Source: Athripsodes cinereus (lineage: Eukaryota; Arthropoda; Insecta; Trichoptera; Leptoceridae). Taken from it: a stretch of 64,000 nucleotides of DNA. The position numbers were made by a program, and so were the translations under genes. Below are positions 48,556 to 59,209 of this stretch, in pieces. The stretch is from positions 9,711,237 to 9,775,236 of the forward strand of contig OX388307.1 of the NCBI GenBank assembly GCA_947579605.1. Direction: 5' to 3'. How positions within the stretch are numbered: position 1 is the first letter of the stretch; each line of letters begins with the position of its first letter. Below the pieces are notes generated by a model that saw only the letters and a list, made by a program, of their open reading frames with translations, was not told the DNA's origin and ran no database searches.

Positions 48556-51500
48556 TGTAAAAATAAATAATAAATTGGTAAAATGTTTATTTGACACGGG
48601 AGCAGCAGTTAGCGTTATCCCAATTACAAAATGGAACCAATATTTCAGTGAAAATAATATAGAAAATGGAGAGCTAAGTTTGTTTACGTATGGCGGAGAA
48701 AGTCTGAAAGTATTAGGTATAAAGAATTTTATTGTAAGTTTTAATCAGTTGGACAAAAATATAACATTTGCTATTACTGAGTGCGGTACGAATATTCTGT
48801 TAGGTAGAGATTTTATGAAACAATTCGATATAAGGTTGAATATACCCAGTGAGGTTAACCTGTTAGCGACCGAATATGTAAAGCAGTACGAAAATAAATT
48901 TCCTGAAATTTTTGGAAATGGAATAGGTACATTTAAGGGGTATGAAGCTAGTATCGCAGTAAAAAGAAATTGTTACCCGAAATATGTCAATGCTAGGCCA
49001 GTCCCATACGTGATTCGGGAAAAGGTAGAACAAGAATTGGGAAACATGGTTCAGTTGGGAATGATAGAAAGAATAAATGTCAGCAAGTCCGCAAGTCCTA
49101 TAGTTGTAGTGAAGAAAGAAAACGGTGACATAAGAATTTGTGCAGATTTTAAGAACACACTGAATCCGATTTTAGAAGATGTAGCATATCCAATCCCGAA
49201 AATCGAGGATTTATTGTCAACACTGAGTGGTGGAAAATTTTTCTCCAAGTTGGACATGAAAAACGCTTTCGGTCAGGTGAGATTAGACGAAAAATCAAAA
49301 GATTTATGTGTGATTTCTTCTCATATTGGTCTGTTTCGTTATAAGGTGTTGCCTTATGGCCTGAAGACAAGTCCATGTATCTTCGCAAATATAGTAAATT
49401 CTATTGTTATGGGGTTAAAAGGAGTTATAGCATATTTTGATGATATATTAATATTTGGTAAAACAAAGGAGGAACATGACAAAAATTTGCATATGGTGTT
49501 GAAAAGGTTAAACTCTAAAGGAATAAAACTTAACAAAAACAAGTGTGTGTTTTTGCAGAAAGAGATAGAATATCTCGGTTATATTATTAATCAGCATAGA
49601 ATATCGCCGGTGAAAGAGAAAGTATTAGCCATTAGTACTATGAAAACACCAACAGATGTAAAAACGTTACGTTCATTTATAGGCGCAGTGAATTATTATA
49701 GAATTTTTGTTAGAGATCTTTCGAAAATATTGTCACCTTTGTATGAATTGCTAAAAAAAGATGTTAAATTTGTGTGGACAGAAAAATGCGATCTAGCATA
49801 CAAACAAATAAAAGAAATATTGTCGTCTAATGTTATTGTTGTGCATTATGATACGTGTCGTCCTTTAAAATTAGTTACTGACGCACCTGAAGCCGGTATA
49901 TCAGCGATCTTAATGCATTCGTTCGGAAAAGTAGATAAAACAATAGCATATGCTAGTCGAACGTTTACAAAAAGTGAAAAGAATTATTCGACTTTAGATA
50001 AGGAATCGCTAGCGATAATATTCGGAGTGAAAAAGTTTTTTCAATATTTATATGGTAGAAGTTTTGTTTTGCAGTGTGATAATAAAGCGTTAGTACCTAC
50101 ATATTTTTGGTGAAAATAGTGATATACCTACAATAGCGAGAAGTAGATTACAGAGATTTGCTTTAATATTATCAGGATATGACTACAAAATAGAATATGT
50201 ACAGTCAGAAAAGAATAAAGCAGATTTTTTGTCAAGGTTAGTGTCAAACTCCGAAGAAAGTGACGATAGTGATTATGTGTGTAACATAGAACTAGAAAAT
50301 TTAAATTATGTGATAGAACAAAGTAATCTTAACTCAAAAGAAATAGCAGAACAAACAAAGAAAGACTCTGTCTTGAAAGACATAGTAGAATATGTTTCTA
50401 AAATGGCATGGCCTTGTAAGAAAAACTAAGACAAGGAAAATTTAAAGTGGTTTTATCTGAAAGACAATCTCTCAGTATTTGAGGAGTGCCTATTTTATCA
50501 AAACAGAATAGTGATTCCAGAATCATTAAAAGGTATAGTGCTGAAATTCTTACATGAAACTCACTTAGGTATGGTTAAACTAAAGTCTTTAAGCAAGAAT
50601 TATTTTTATTGGTTAGGTTTAAGCAGCGACATAGAAAAAGTTGTAAGAGAATGTAAAGTTTGTGCAGAAAATTCAATTTCACCAAAAAAAGTAGAGTTAC
50701 AGTCATGGCCTATAGATAAAGAGATTTGGAAAAGAGTACATCTGGATTTCTTTGGTCCAGTTGATGGAAAATATTTCCTCATTGTTATAGATAGCACATC
50801 AAAATGGTTAGAGTGTATTTTGGTGAATAGTTTAGATTCAAAGCACACAATAAAAGAATTAAAAATGTTATTATCAAGGTTTGGCTTACCGAGTTTATTA
50901 GTAAGTGATAATGGCCCAGCTTTTAGATCTGATGAATTTAGAAATTTTTGTATTGAGTATTCTATAAGACATATAACAACAGGGGTTAATCACCCTCAGT
51001 CAAATGGGTTAGCAGAAAAGGGTGTACAGACATGTAAAAGATATTTGAAAAAGTTGTTGCAAAATGATAGATTACCAGTTGATTACTTTGATAAGTTGTT
51101 AAAGTTCCTTGTAGATTATAGAAATACGCCAAACTTATCTACAGGTGTGGAACCAAGTGTTGCATTATTGGGAAAACGAATAAGATCAAAGTTTGATACG
51201 CTTTTTCCAGAAACCGTAAGTGACATAAGTTATAAGAGTATACAACCAGACATGTTTAATAAAATGTGTGATTCTCAAGGAAATCAGAAACGTCATTATG
51301 GGGGTACAAAGTTATCTCAGGGGAGGAAAGGAAAATATAAGTTAGGTACCACTGTACTTGTAAAAGATTTTAGATCTCAGAACAAATCAAACAAATGGGT
51401 TTTGGGTAAAATTGAAAAGATACTCTGGAAAAGACATATGGATCAGATAGTTGTGAGATCTGTACATTGGGATGATGGTCCTTCTGATAATGGAAAGCGT

Positions 51501-51602
51501 TTAGGTCCCCTCCAAATGTTTGAAGGCAAGGCTCTCACCGGTTCGAAATTTTTCAGGTCAGATTGGAAGACATGGCGAGGACGACTGAGACCCAGGACTT
51601 AG
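48556..51602 (+). pseudogene. pol of LTR element, two breaks
   Basis: Domains in order: aspartic protease with LFDTGAAVSVIP (DTG at 48593-48601), RT with FSKLDMKNAFGQ and the YFDDILIFG active site (49433-49444), RNase H with VTDAPEAGISA and a DNKAL block, and integrase with an HxxH...CxxC finger, then LDFFGP, SDNGPAF and the NHPQSNGLAEKG Glu. The frame breaks near 50095, where four extra bases (CCTA) shift RNase H into the next frame, and a single in-frame TAA at 50427-50429 interrupts the linker before integrase. Pol is otherwise open, consistent with young age. Confidence 0.85.
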
Positions 51603-51797
51603 GATGGTGAGAGATTCATCTAGTTGCCCCGGACGGAAGGAGAAACTTGTCGGCATGTACTCGTAATGTATTTGTAATGTTTTGTTTGTCTTATATAGAA
51701 TCATGAAATAAGTAGAGAACACAGTCAATCACATAGAATTGTATAAAGATTCAAATATGTAGAATAAAAAGATTTTCAAGTTTGTGAGGGGAGAGTG

Positions 51798-52099
51798 TAG
51801 TGTATGGACTTTGGTACACTGAACAGGTTAAAACCTTGAACCTTGTTTACAAGTAAACAGTAGTTATGATGAGTGAGTAGCAATACTATGTAGTCTATAT
51901 AGGTTAGCTCACTATAGGGAACGCATTATTATTAAGACGACCTTCACTTGCGCTGTTAGGCTGCGTGTTTGACAGATTGTGTTCGACAAATTGTAATAGG
52001 AATAATTGTTTAAAATATATATTTGTGTTAAATGTAAAATATCAGTGTTCGTAATTTATAAAGAACCTATTATTGTTATACTTGAGACAGTATACAATA
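51798..52099 (+). repeat. 3' LTR of Gypsy-type element
   Basis: 302 bp, preceded by the purine tract GTGAGGGGAGAG (51784-51795) and followed by ATTA (52100-52103). Nearly identical to the 5' LTR. Confidence 0.88.
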
Positions 52100-52103
52100 A
52101 TTA

Positions 52104-52686
52104 TTTAAAAAAAAAATGGGTTTATTGCAATAATTAAAAATGTATTAATATTTAAATGCAACTCAAGCAATAATGAAATAGGTAGTCATAAAATATAAAC
52201 TATTTTTTTTTCAACGATTTAGATAAGTTTGATATGCCCGGTATAGATATGTAGGTATTGTGTCGCAAAGTTACCAATAAAAATATAATTGTTATTTGGA
52301 TGGTGGTAAAGGTCTTTTTATACAGCGGTCGCCAAACTTTTTAACCACGTGGACCATTAAATTCATAATTTAAGTCTCGCAGATCGCTAATAGGACTTTT
52401 TACACGATATAGGTATTTATGAAAAAAATTGTTATCTATGAACACATTAAATGTACTTGGTTATAAAATGAAACATAACGTGATGAGTAAGTACGTACAT
52501 TCCACATTTTTCTGCGGACCAGCGAAATCTTCTCGCGGACCACCACAGCAGGATACCGCTGTTTCAATAAACGATGCAGTTAAGCCGAATGTCAAATATC
52601 TGCACCTTTTATTATTTGCTAATCCCCTACCTGTATACTACAAAAAATACATAATTAAATGATAATGTGATGAAAAACAAAAGCCG
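52104..52686. other. Spacer between LTR element and LINE
   Basis: AT-rich, with a degraded ACGTGGACCATT...CGCGGACCACCA segment near 52350-52550 that may be another repeat end. No gene supported. Confidence 0.3.
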
Positions 52687-54290
52687 TATTTTTTTTTGAC
52701 GCGGCGGCAGAATTGCCATCCACACTTCTCAGCATTGTACAACCAGATAAGTCTCCATATGATCAGTCATGATCACACAAAAACTTAACAGTCTAATGCC
52801 GGGAAAAATTCACCTATCCAGATATACAGGATATCAAAGGATTAGGCTCAAAACGCGGGATCAAAATACCAGCATTGTGCCTGAAATATCTGTGTTCAGA
52901 AACTTTTTTACAATATTACAAGTGTTTATTATAATAGATTTTTGAATTTTAATGTACAAATTAACCGGTAAATCTAATTTTTGTAAATTATTTATTAAAG
53001 ATTTCGGAGTTACCCCTGTAGCTGACATGACTAAAGGTATTATATAAACGGACCTAGAATGCCAAATATTTTTTATTTCTCCTACTAGTTCTGTATATTT
53101 ACGTATTTTTTCTGCGACGGTTGTTTGTATATTATGTGTATTTGGGACAGCGATGTCGATTAGGTACGTTATTTTATTACGTTTATCATGTAATACTAAA
53201 TCGGGTCTATTATGATGTATTTGTTTATCTGTTATTATGGTTTTATCATAATAGAGCCTATAATTTTGATTTTCTAAAACCGGTTCCGGGTTGTATTTAA
53301 AATAAGGTATTACATTATTTGAGTTTAAAAGATTATGTTTAATAGCTAAATTTTGATGTATAATTTTTGCGACATGATTATGTCTATAAGTATACTCAGT
53401 TTGAGCGAGAGTGGAACAACCCGAAACTATGTGTTGAATTGTTTCCGGTTTGGCCAGACATTTTCTACACGAATCATCAATTATATTTTGATTTTTTATA
53501 ATATATTTTTGATAATTTTTTGTATTTATTACCTGATCTTGAATTGCTAGCATAAAACCCTCGGTTTCCCCATACAATTCCCCAATGGTCAACCACCTGT
53601 TTGACGCATATTTGTCAACATAAGATTGGTTGAGATCATTGAGGTGTCTAGCATGAAGTTCCTTCCTACCCCAAGATTCTAACAAAATATTTAAATAGTT
53701 TAATCGCGGACCTACTGTTTCGTCATTTAAATTATGGTTTAGGTGTATGATTTTTATCGGCCTGTATTATAATTTTATGTAATATAGAATTATTTTGTTT
53801 GTTCTTAAAAAATGTTTTAAGGGATTCTATTTGATTATTATGTAAAGAGGAAATGTTAACAATTCTCTTCCTCCTATACTCCTAGGCAGAACCAACCTTT
53901 CTTTCGCGGAATTTGGATGATAATACCTATTTTTTGTTAATTGTGTTCTAATAAGTCTTTCTAATTTATCTAGATCCGTTTTAGACCATTTTATGATGCC
54001 AAATGAGTATGTTAATAATGGGATTGCCCACGCGTTTATTGCTTTTACTATGTTTTTGGCCGATAGATCACATTTAAATATTTTATTAAGTCTATCTTTA
54101 AAATCATTTGTTAATTGAGTTTTGATTAAAGAGTGATTTAAATTTTTAGATTGCGGAAAACCTAAATATTTGTATATTTCATTACTATTCATGTGATTAA
54201 TTTGATAATTAGAAACTATATCCTGACATTCTATAATTTTACCTTTTAGGTATTTTAAGCCGCTAATTATTTTTATTAAAAACTCTTAAG
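52687..54290 (-). mobile_element. Non-LTR element 3' half with RLE endonuclease
   Basis: Two frames on the minus strand (54192-53827 and 53685-52861) plus flanking coding remnants give the end of an RT (EIYKYLGFPQ, WAIPLLTYSFGIIKW), a CCHC finger CRKC...HIVSGC (about 53420-53475) and a restriction-like endonuclease core RPDLVLHD...YLIDIAVP (53155-53220). That C-terminal endonuclease type marks the R2/R4/Dong/NeSL group, not apurinic-endonuclease LINEs. A frameshift between 53690 and 53830 and the missing 5' half make it inactive. Confidence 0.82.
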
Positions 54291-54305
54291 GGCCAAGATA
54301 GTACC

Positions 54306-54523
54306 TACATTGAGAAAAACACTAACGAAATTTCACAACGAATCATTGGTACGTACTATCAGATTAGGACCAGAGACCGTTGGTAAATTTACCAATGATT
54401 TGTTTGCGAAAAGTTAGTTTTATAGATTCGTACTAATGAATCGTTTGTACTATGTCTGGTCCTAATCTGATAGTACGTACCAATGATTCGTTGCGAAATT
54501 TCGTTAGTATTTTTCTCAGTGTA
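54306..54523. mobile_element. 218-bp foldback MITE
   Basis: Arms of about 68 bp at each end: left TACATTGAGAAAAACACTAA, right end reverse complement TACACTGAGAAAAATACTAA, both continuing CGAAATTTC and later TACTATCAGATTAGGACCAG. A few mismatches and a ~80-bp loop. It abuts the truncated 5' end of the RLE element. Confidence 0.85.
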
Positions 54524-56211
54524 AATAAAAGTATTGAATTAAGAAAACCTTCTAATGCGTATTGTATTATTATTGTTATAACTATCTGCCTGGTTTAATT
54601 TATATCTCTCAATCAATCTCAATAGACTGGAAATTAAAAGAAAGAATTGGTAAATTGGTAAACCAATCAAATTTTGCGACCAATACAATTTCATAACAAT
54701 CAGTCTTATGTGAGGTTCAAAAAGTACGGTCATATCTCCCTCGAGTCTTTTGTTGTCAATCCATTTATAAAATAATGTTTATTAGTGTTGACTCAAAATA
54801 TATTAACGTTCCATATATAAAAAGTGCAACTTTTTACAACAATCACCACTGTTCGCTTATATTACTTTCATATAGGTATGTGGGTACATAATATATTTTG
54901 TGTGTTTCAGATTTGAAGGACATTCGTTGTCTTTTGATTGCTAACTTTACTGATGGCTTTCAGGTTTAATGGATGTCCTATACTTCAGCAACAGTAAGAA
55001 AGAGACCATTACTATCTTAATATTATGTAGTGATACAACATAATATTATTATTAATGTTGTAAGTGAATTGTGACTTTATTTTAGCATCAGCTACATAAT
55101 AAATTGTCTAATTAATTACTTTAACTGTAGTGATTAAATATGCAACAGTATGAGGTGTGTAGGTATATTTTGGGTACAAATAAAAAAAACAATAACAACA
55201 TGTTTTCACCTACTAAATTTTTTGTTATTGAGAGATTTTTCGTCTTGTTAGGACATTAATCCTGTAGTCTAGATGGTCTGGATGAATATGAAACACGGAA
55301 TAGAAGAATGTACAACCATAGGACGAGAAGCGCCGATCCCAGCAACCTTCAGAAGTAATAAGACGGGACAATGCCAGGAAGAAGATTCTTGCTCTATATA
55401 CAGGTCTCCTGGTGTGGTATTAGAGACCCCAGTTGAAATCATAGGTATATCTTATCTTGTATACATCCCCTATAGCCACCTTTTTCTTCCCGTATCAAGC
55501 TCCTTTAAGAATCCACTATTTTTGTGCTAGTGGCATTTTTTAATGCAAGAGGTGCGGCAGGTCGTATTTTAATAATTTGGTTTTGATTGAGGTTGTGTTT
55601 TAGATATATTGATAATTATTTTGGCAATGTTACTTTCTTCTTTAATATTATAAAATAGGTAGATACTTACATAAATATGGATATTAAAGATAGGATTGTA
55701 AACTCGACAGTGTCAAAAGTTTCCGAGGTATAACAGGTATGATTCACTATTAAAAGTGAATACAGTCACAGTAAGATATATTTTACACAAGTGGGGTAGT
55801 CAGCAGATCAACTACTTGTAATAAATAAACATCAAGCCATCTTCTTTATCAGACTTAGGCTTAATCAGACCCAGAAATAAAACCTTCAGGAAGGTTTTAA
55901 AACCAGGTAAACATTTTTCTGAAGCAGATTCAAACCATTCATGAAACAGATAATGAATGCAGCACTAGTGTAATGCACATAACCTCAAACTTTACACACA
56001 ATCGTTAAACATATAAAAAATAACATATTTTAAATGATTTTAGTTTGAAAATATGAGAATATACCTATATCAAATTCTCTTATGGTTTGTTACGTTTTTT
56101 CGTACCGTAGGTAATTAAAAAATTGTCAGCGGTTGTCAAAACCGGCGATATGCTATTTAGCTTTGAAACTGTGGGTCACAAGTCACAAGATATATAACAT
56201 GACATACCATG

Positions 56212-56350
56212 CATATTTAATTCACACAGACCGAGCTAGTCCCAAACTAAGATATTGACCTTGTATTATGGGTACCTACCTACTAACGCGACGATACATA
56301 TACATACAATGCACTAAACACAATATACATGAAACACCCAGACCCAAGAC
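56212..56350 (-). repeat. SINE S2 tail, inverted
   Basis: Reverse complement of the S2 body (TTCACACAGACCGAGCTAGT, CTTGTATTATGGGTACC, CACCCAGACCCA). Confidence 0.7.
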
Positions 56351-56390
56351 AATATGATTGTGTTGACACTTGGAGAATATAATTGATATT

Positions 56391-56590
56391 ATATCATCAC
56401 GACATATCCCACAAGTGGGGTAGCCAGAGGTCTAAATGCATATGTAATAGACATGCAAATTGTCTTCTTAGTGCAGATGAAAAATAAGACATTCAGAATG
56501 AGTGGCATATCTCTACGCTGAATAGAAGATATTAAATGTCTTAAACACATTATTTCACAATTAACTACCTTTTACAGGACACTAGAAAAC
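56391..56590 (-). repeat. Dispersed repeat R1, inverted
   Basis: CATCACGACATATCCCACAA, GTGGGGTAGCCAG and, at the far end, CTACCTTTTACAGGACACTA: a full-length inverted R1 copy. Confidence 0.7.
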
Positions 56591-56965
56591 CTTTAGAAAA
56601 GATGCCTATTCTTTACCAAAGGAGAAAATTAATAGTTTTTTATTAAGAGCTCATTTCAAAGTAATCTTTGTAACTAATCAAATCATAACACAATAATAAT
56701 AAATATACTACGTTTTTTATTTTGATCTGGGCTACATTAATTGTATATTTTTATATAATGTTTTATGACATCAATATTTTGGATTGATGAAATTAAAAAA
56801 AAAATGAAGATGTTTATTGTTTTATTATATTAATTATATATAATATTGAAAAGAATATAAAAATTATAAAAACAATTTATTTAAAATATTGATTTCAAAA
56901 CAACCTTTTGGTTTAGTTTACTTTTCCAGAGATGGAAAATTTTTACTGCTACGAATAAAATAATA

Positions 56966-58884
56966 TCATTTTTTTTCTCTTGGTTTCAATCCAAGCCAAA
57001 ATCCTCTCTCTGCATTCATATTGAATGAGTCCATTTTCACTCGAATAGGATTCTGTGTCTTGGCTGTAGATACTATGTCAAACTTCAGCAGCAAGTTGTA
57101 TATAATAACTTTAACTTCCATCAAAGCAAATCGTGATCCTGAAACCATAAAAATAAGTTTAAGCGATACTCAATTGTAAAAAGTATGGAAAAAATTCCAA
57201 CCATTTCACTCAATGGATAAACGTTTAGCAGGGTTACTTTTGACACGGTCTAAATACGACCTTCACAAATCACTCGTTACGGGTGGATTACCGGTAATAA
57301 AAAAAAACCTTACTCTTGTCTTCATCATAAACTCTACGATTTGAGGTGCGAAATAACTATGTATAGTAAAAAGCACGTGCATGCTAAGCGCGCGGTTACT
57401 GGGCATAATCGTTTAAAACATATTTTACATAATATATATGAGTATTATTGTTGTATTATGTGACATAACCACATGAATGTATCAATAAACAACAATACTA
57501 AAGCCAAGTATTATCCAAATGTTTTCTAACCAACACGAAACTCTGCTCTGTTTATTAATTCCTGATAAATTATTATGTTTTATGTTGTAGAGCTTTAGAA
57601 ACCGAGTTTACACTATCTATAAAAGTTTAAAAGAGCCATTATAATATTATTTAGTACAACTTATTGTTTTGTAAATTTACCTTAATAGAAAAATACCAAT
57701 CAAATAAATTTATTACAATGAGGATATTACCAATACAGTTCCTAGGACCAACACCAAATGGTATAAATGTAAATGGTTTAATATTGTCTTTATTCTCATC
57801 TGAGAACCTCTCTGGATCAAACACTTCAGGGTTTTTGTAATATTTAGGATCACGATGAATGCGGAATATCGGGATCAAGATTTCAACATATTTAGCCAAC
57901 TGAAACACACAAATTCAGTTAAATTTCATGTGTAATTTTTCATTTCTCTAGTTAGGTGTACCTAAAATTTAAGAAATGGATGCCTGTCTTATCGAAATTT
58001 TCTGATATACAATAATATATGATAGATAATCGATCTTATCTAAACATTTCCTTATTCATAAAATCATTGTTATTATTACTGTTCTTGTTCATGGATTACA
58101 AAACCTTGTAATGCATTATTGCCTTAATCACCCGTTTTGTTTACGTTTTATACTTGTTAAATGTGTATATAGTTTCCTTACATGAACTTCTTCGCCGTCT
58201 TTATTAGGAGCAGGTAATGTGTATGGTTTAACACACTGTCTATTTGTAGCTACAATTGGTGGCCACATTCTCAACGCTTCAGATATAACCATATCCATAT
58301 ACTTCATCTTATGCAAGCAATCATAAGTCAACTTTCCATTTATACTGAAATTTACTTCATCTATTTCCTCCTGCAGCCTCCTTTGTATTTCAGGGTGTAA
58401 AGCCAATTCGTGTGACAAGAAGCAAAGGAGGGTTGATGATGTTTCAAATCCAGCAAAAAGAAATAATACTGCTTGTGCTAGAATTTCATCATCAGTCCAC
58501 ACTGAAACATGATAATAATATCAACTGCTTTGATAATATTGTTCGACGAGTATCAAAGACAGTCACAAATCAAAGAACTACGATCACAGGTAGACATATT
58601 CTGGAAAATTTATAATTATCAAAAAAAACTTAAATTAAATTTCTCAATTTATTACCCCTTCTCACCGTTCCTCTCCCAACATTCGATTCCTCCACCGTGG
58701 CAAATCCAGCATCTTTGCTATCTTCCTCAGAGTCATGCCTCAGGGTTCCCTTCTTTGCCGCCATCAGTAGTTGTATCATGTCGTTTCTCACAACATTATT
58801 ATCCTCTCTATGTTTCATAGTGTCAGAAACTAAAGTCCGATAGAAATCAGTTATTTTTTTCGAAAATATTTGGACTCCTAAAAT
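56966..58884 (-). CDS. CYP9-like P450-2, exons 5-8 (5' part missing)
   Basis: Exons 5'->3': exon 5 58884-58656, exon 6 58501-58182, exon 7 57899-57731, exon 8 57138-56966; all visible splice sites GT-AG, frame open to TGA at 56966. Encodes I-helix AGFETSST, Exx[13 protein letters not shown], heme loop FGVGPRNCIG and C-terminal LGLKPREKK. Exons 1-4 would lie to the right but are replaced by the 200-N gap and then by exon 7 of P450-1, so the gene is incomplete because of the assembly, not necessarily in life. The first part of exon 7 (LAKYVEILIPIFRIHRDPK) is unlike its sisters while the rest is identical to them. Closest relative in the window: P450-1, then P450-3. Confidence 0.87.
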
Positions 58885-58976
58885 CTGTAATAAGTTTCTT
58901 TTTAAGTATACCTTATTTTTAACATTTTTCAAAATAAGTAAATTGCATTGAGTTATTACACTCGTGCCAGATATGT

Positions 58977-58981
<5 letters not shown>

Positions 58982-59009
<28 letters not shown>
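58982..59009. repeat. (TA)n microsatellite at gap edge
   Basis: About 28 bp of TA repeats running into the Ns. Confidence 0.9.
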
Positions 59010-59209
59010 NNNNNNNNNNNNNNNNNNNNNNNNNNNNNNNNNNNNNNNNNNNNNNNNNNNNNNNNNNNNNNNNNNNNNNNNNNNNNNNNNNNNNNNNNNN
59101 NNNNNNNNNNNNNNNNNNNNNNNNNNNNNNNNNNNNNNNNNNNNNNNNNNNNNNNNNNNNNNNNNNNNNNNNNNNNNNNNNNNNNNNNNNNNNNNNNNNN
59201 NNNNNNNNN
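59010..59209. other. Assembly gap (200 N)
   Basis: Exactly 200 undetermined bases. The left side is a TA repeat in intron 4 of P450-2; the right side cuts exon 7 of P450-1. The round size suggests a placeholder, not a measured length. Confidence 0.97.

Larger units (their letters stand above)
46961..52099 (+). mobile_element. Gypsy-type LTR retrotransposon
   Basis: 5.1-kb element with near-identical LTRs, a TGGCGCAGTCGGTAG primer site two bases after the 5' LTR, gag, protease, RT, RNase H and integrase in the Gypsy order, a purine tract GTGAGGGGAGAG before the 3' LTR, and a 4-bp ATTA target duplication. AGTGT-type LTR ends and the primer site recall the 17.6/297 group. There is no env-like ORF between integrase (ends 51602) and the 3' LTR. 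Gag and pol are broken at three points, so this copy cannot make its own proteins although it inserted recently. It lies between P450-2 and P450-3. Confidence 0.92.
54524..56965. other. Intergenic downstream of P450-2
   Basis: No supportable gene. Contains a partial inverted R1 (55789-55860), an inverted S2 tail (56212-56350) and an inverted full R1 (56391-56590). The 85-codon frame at 55273-55530 has no recognisable domain. Confidence 0.4.

Noticed and set aside
55273..55530. 85-codon plus ORF
   Set aside because: No identifiable domain; likely chance or a decayed repeat.
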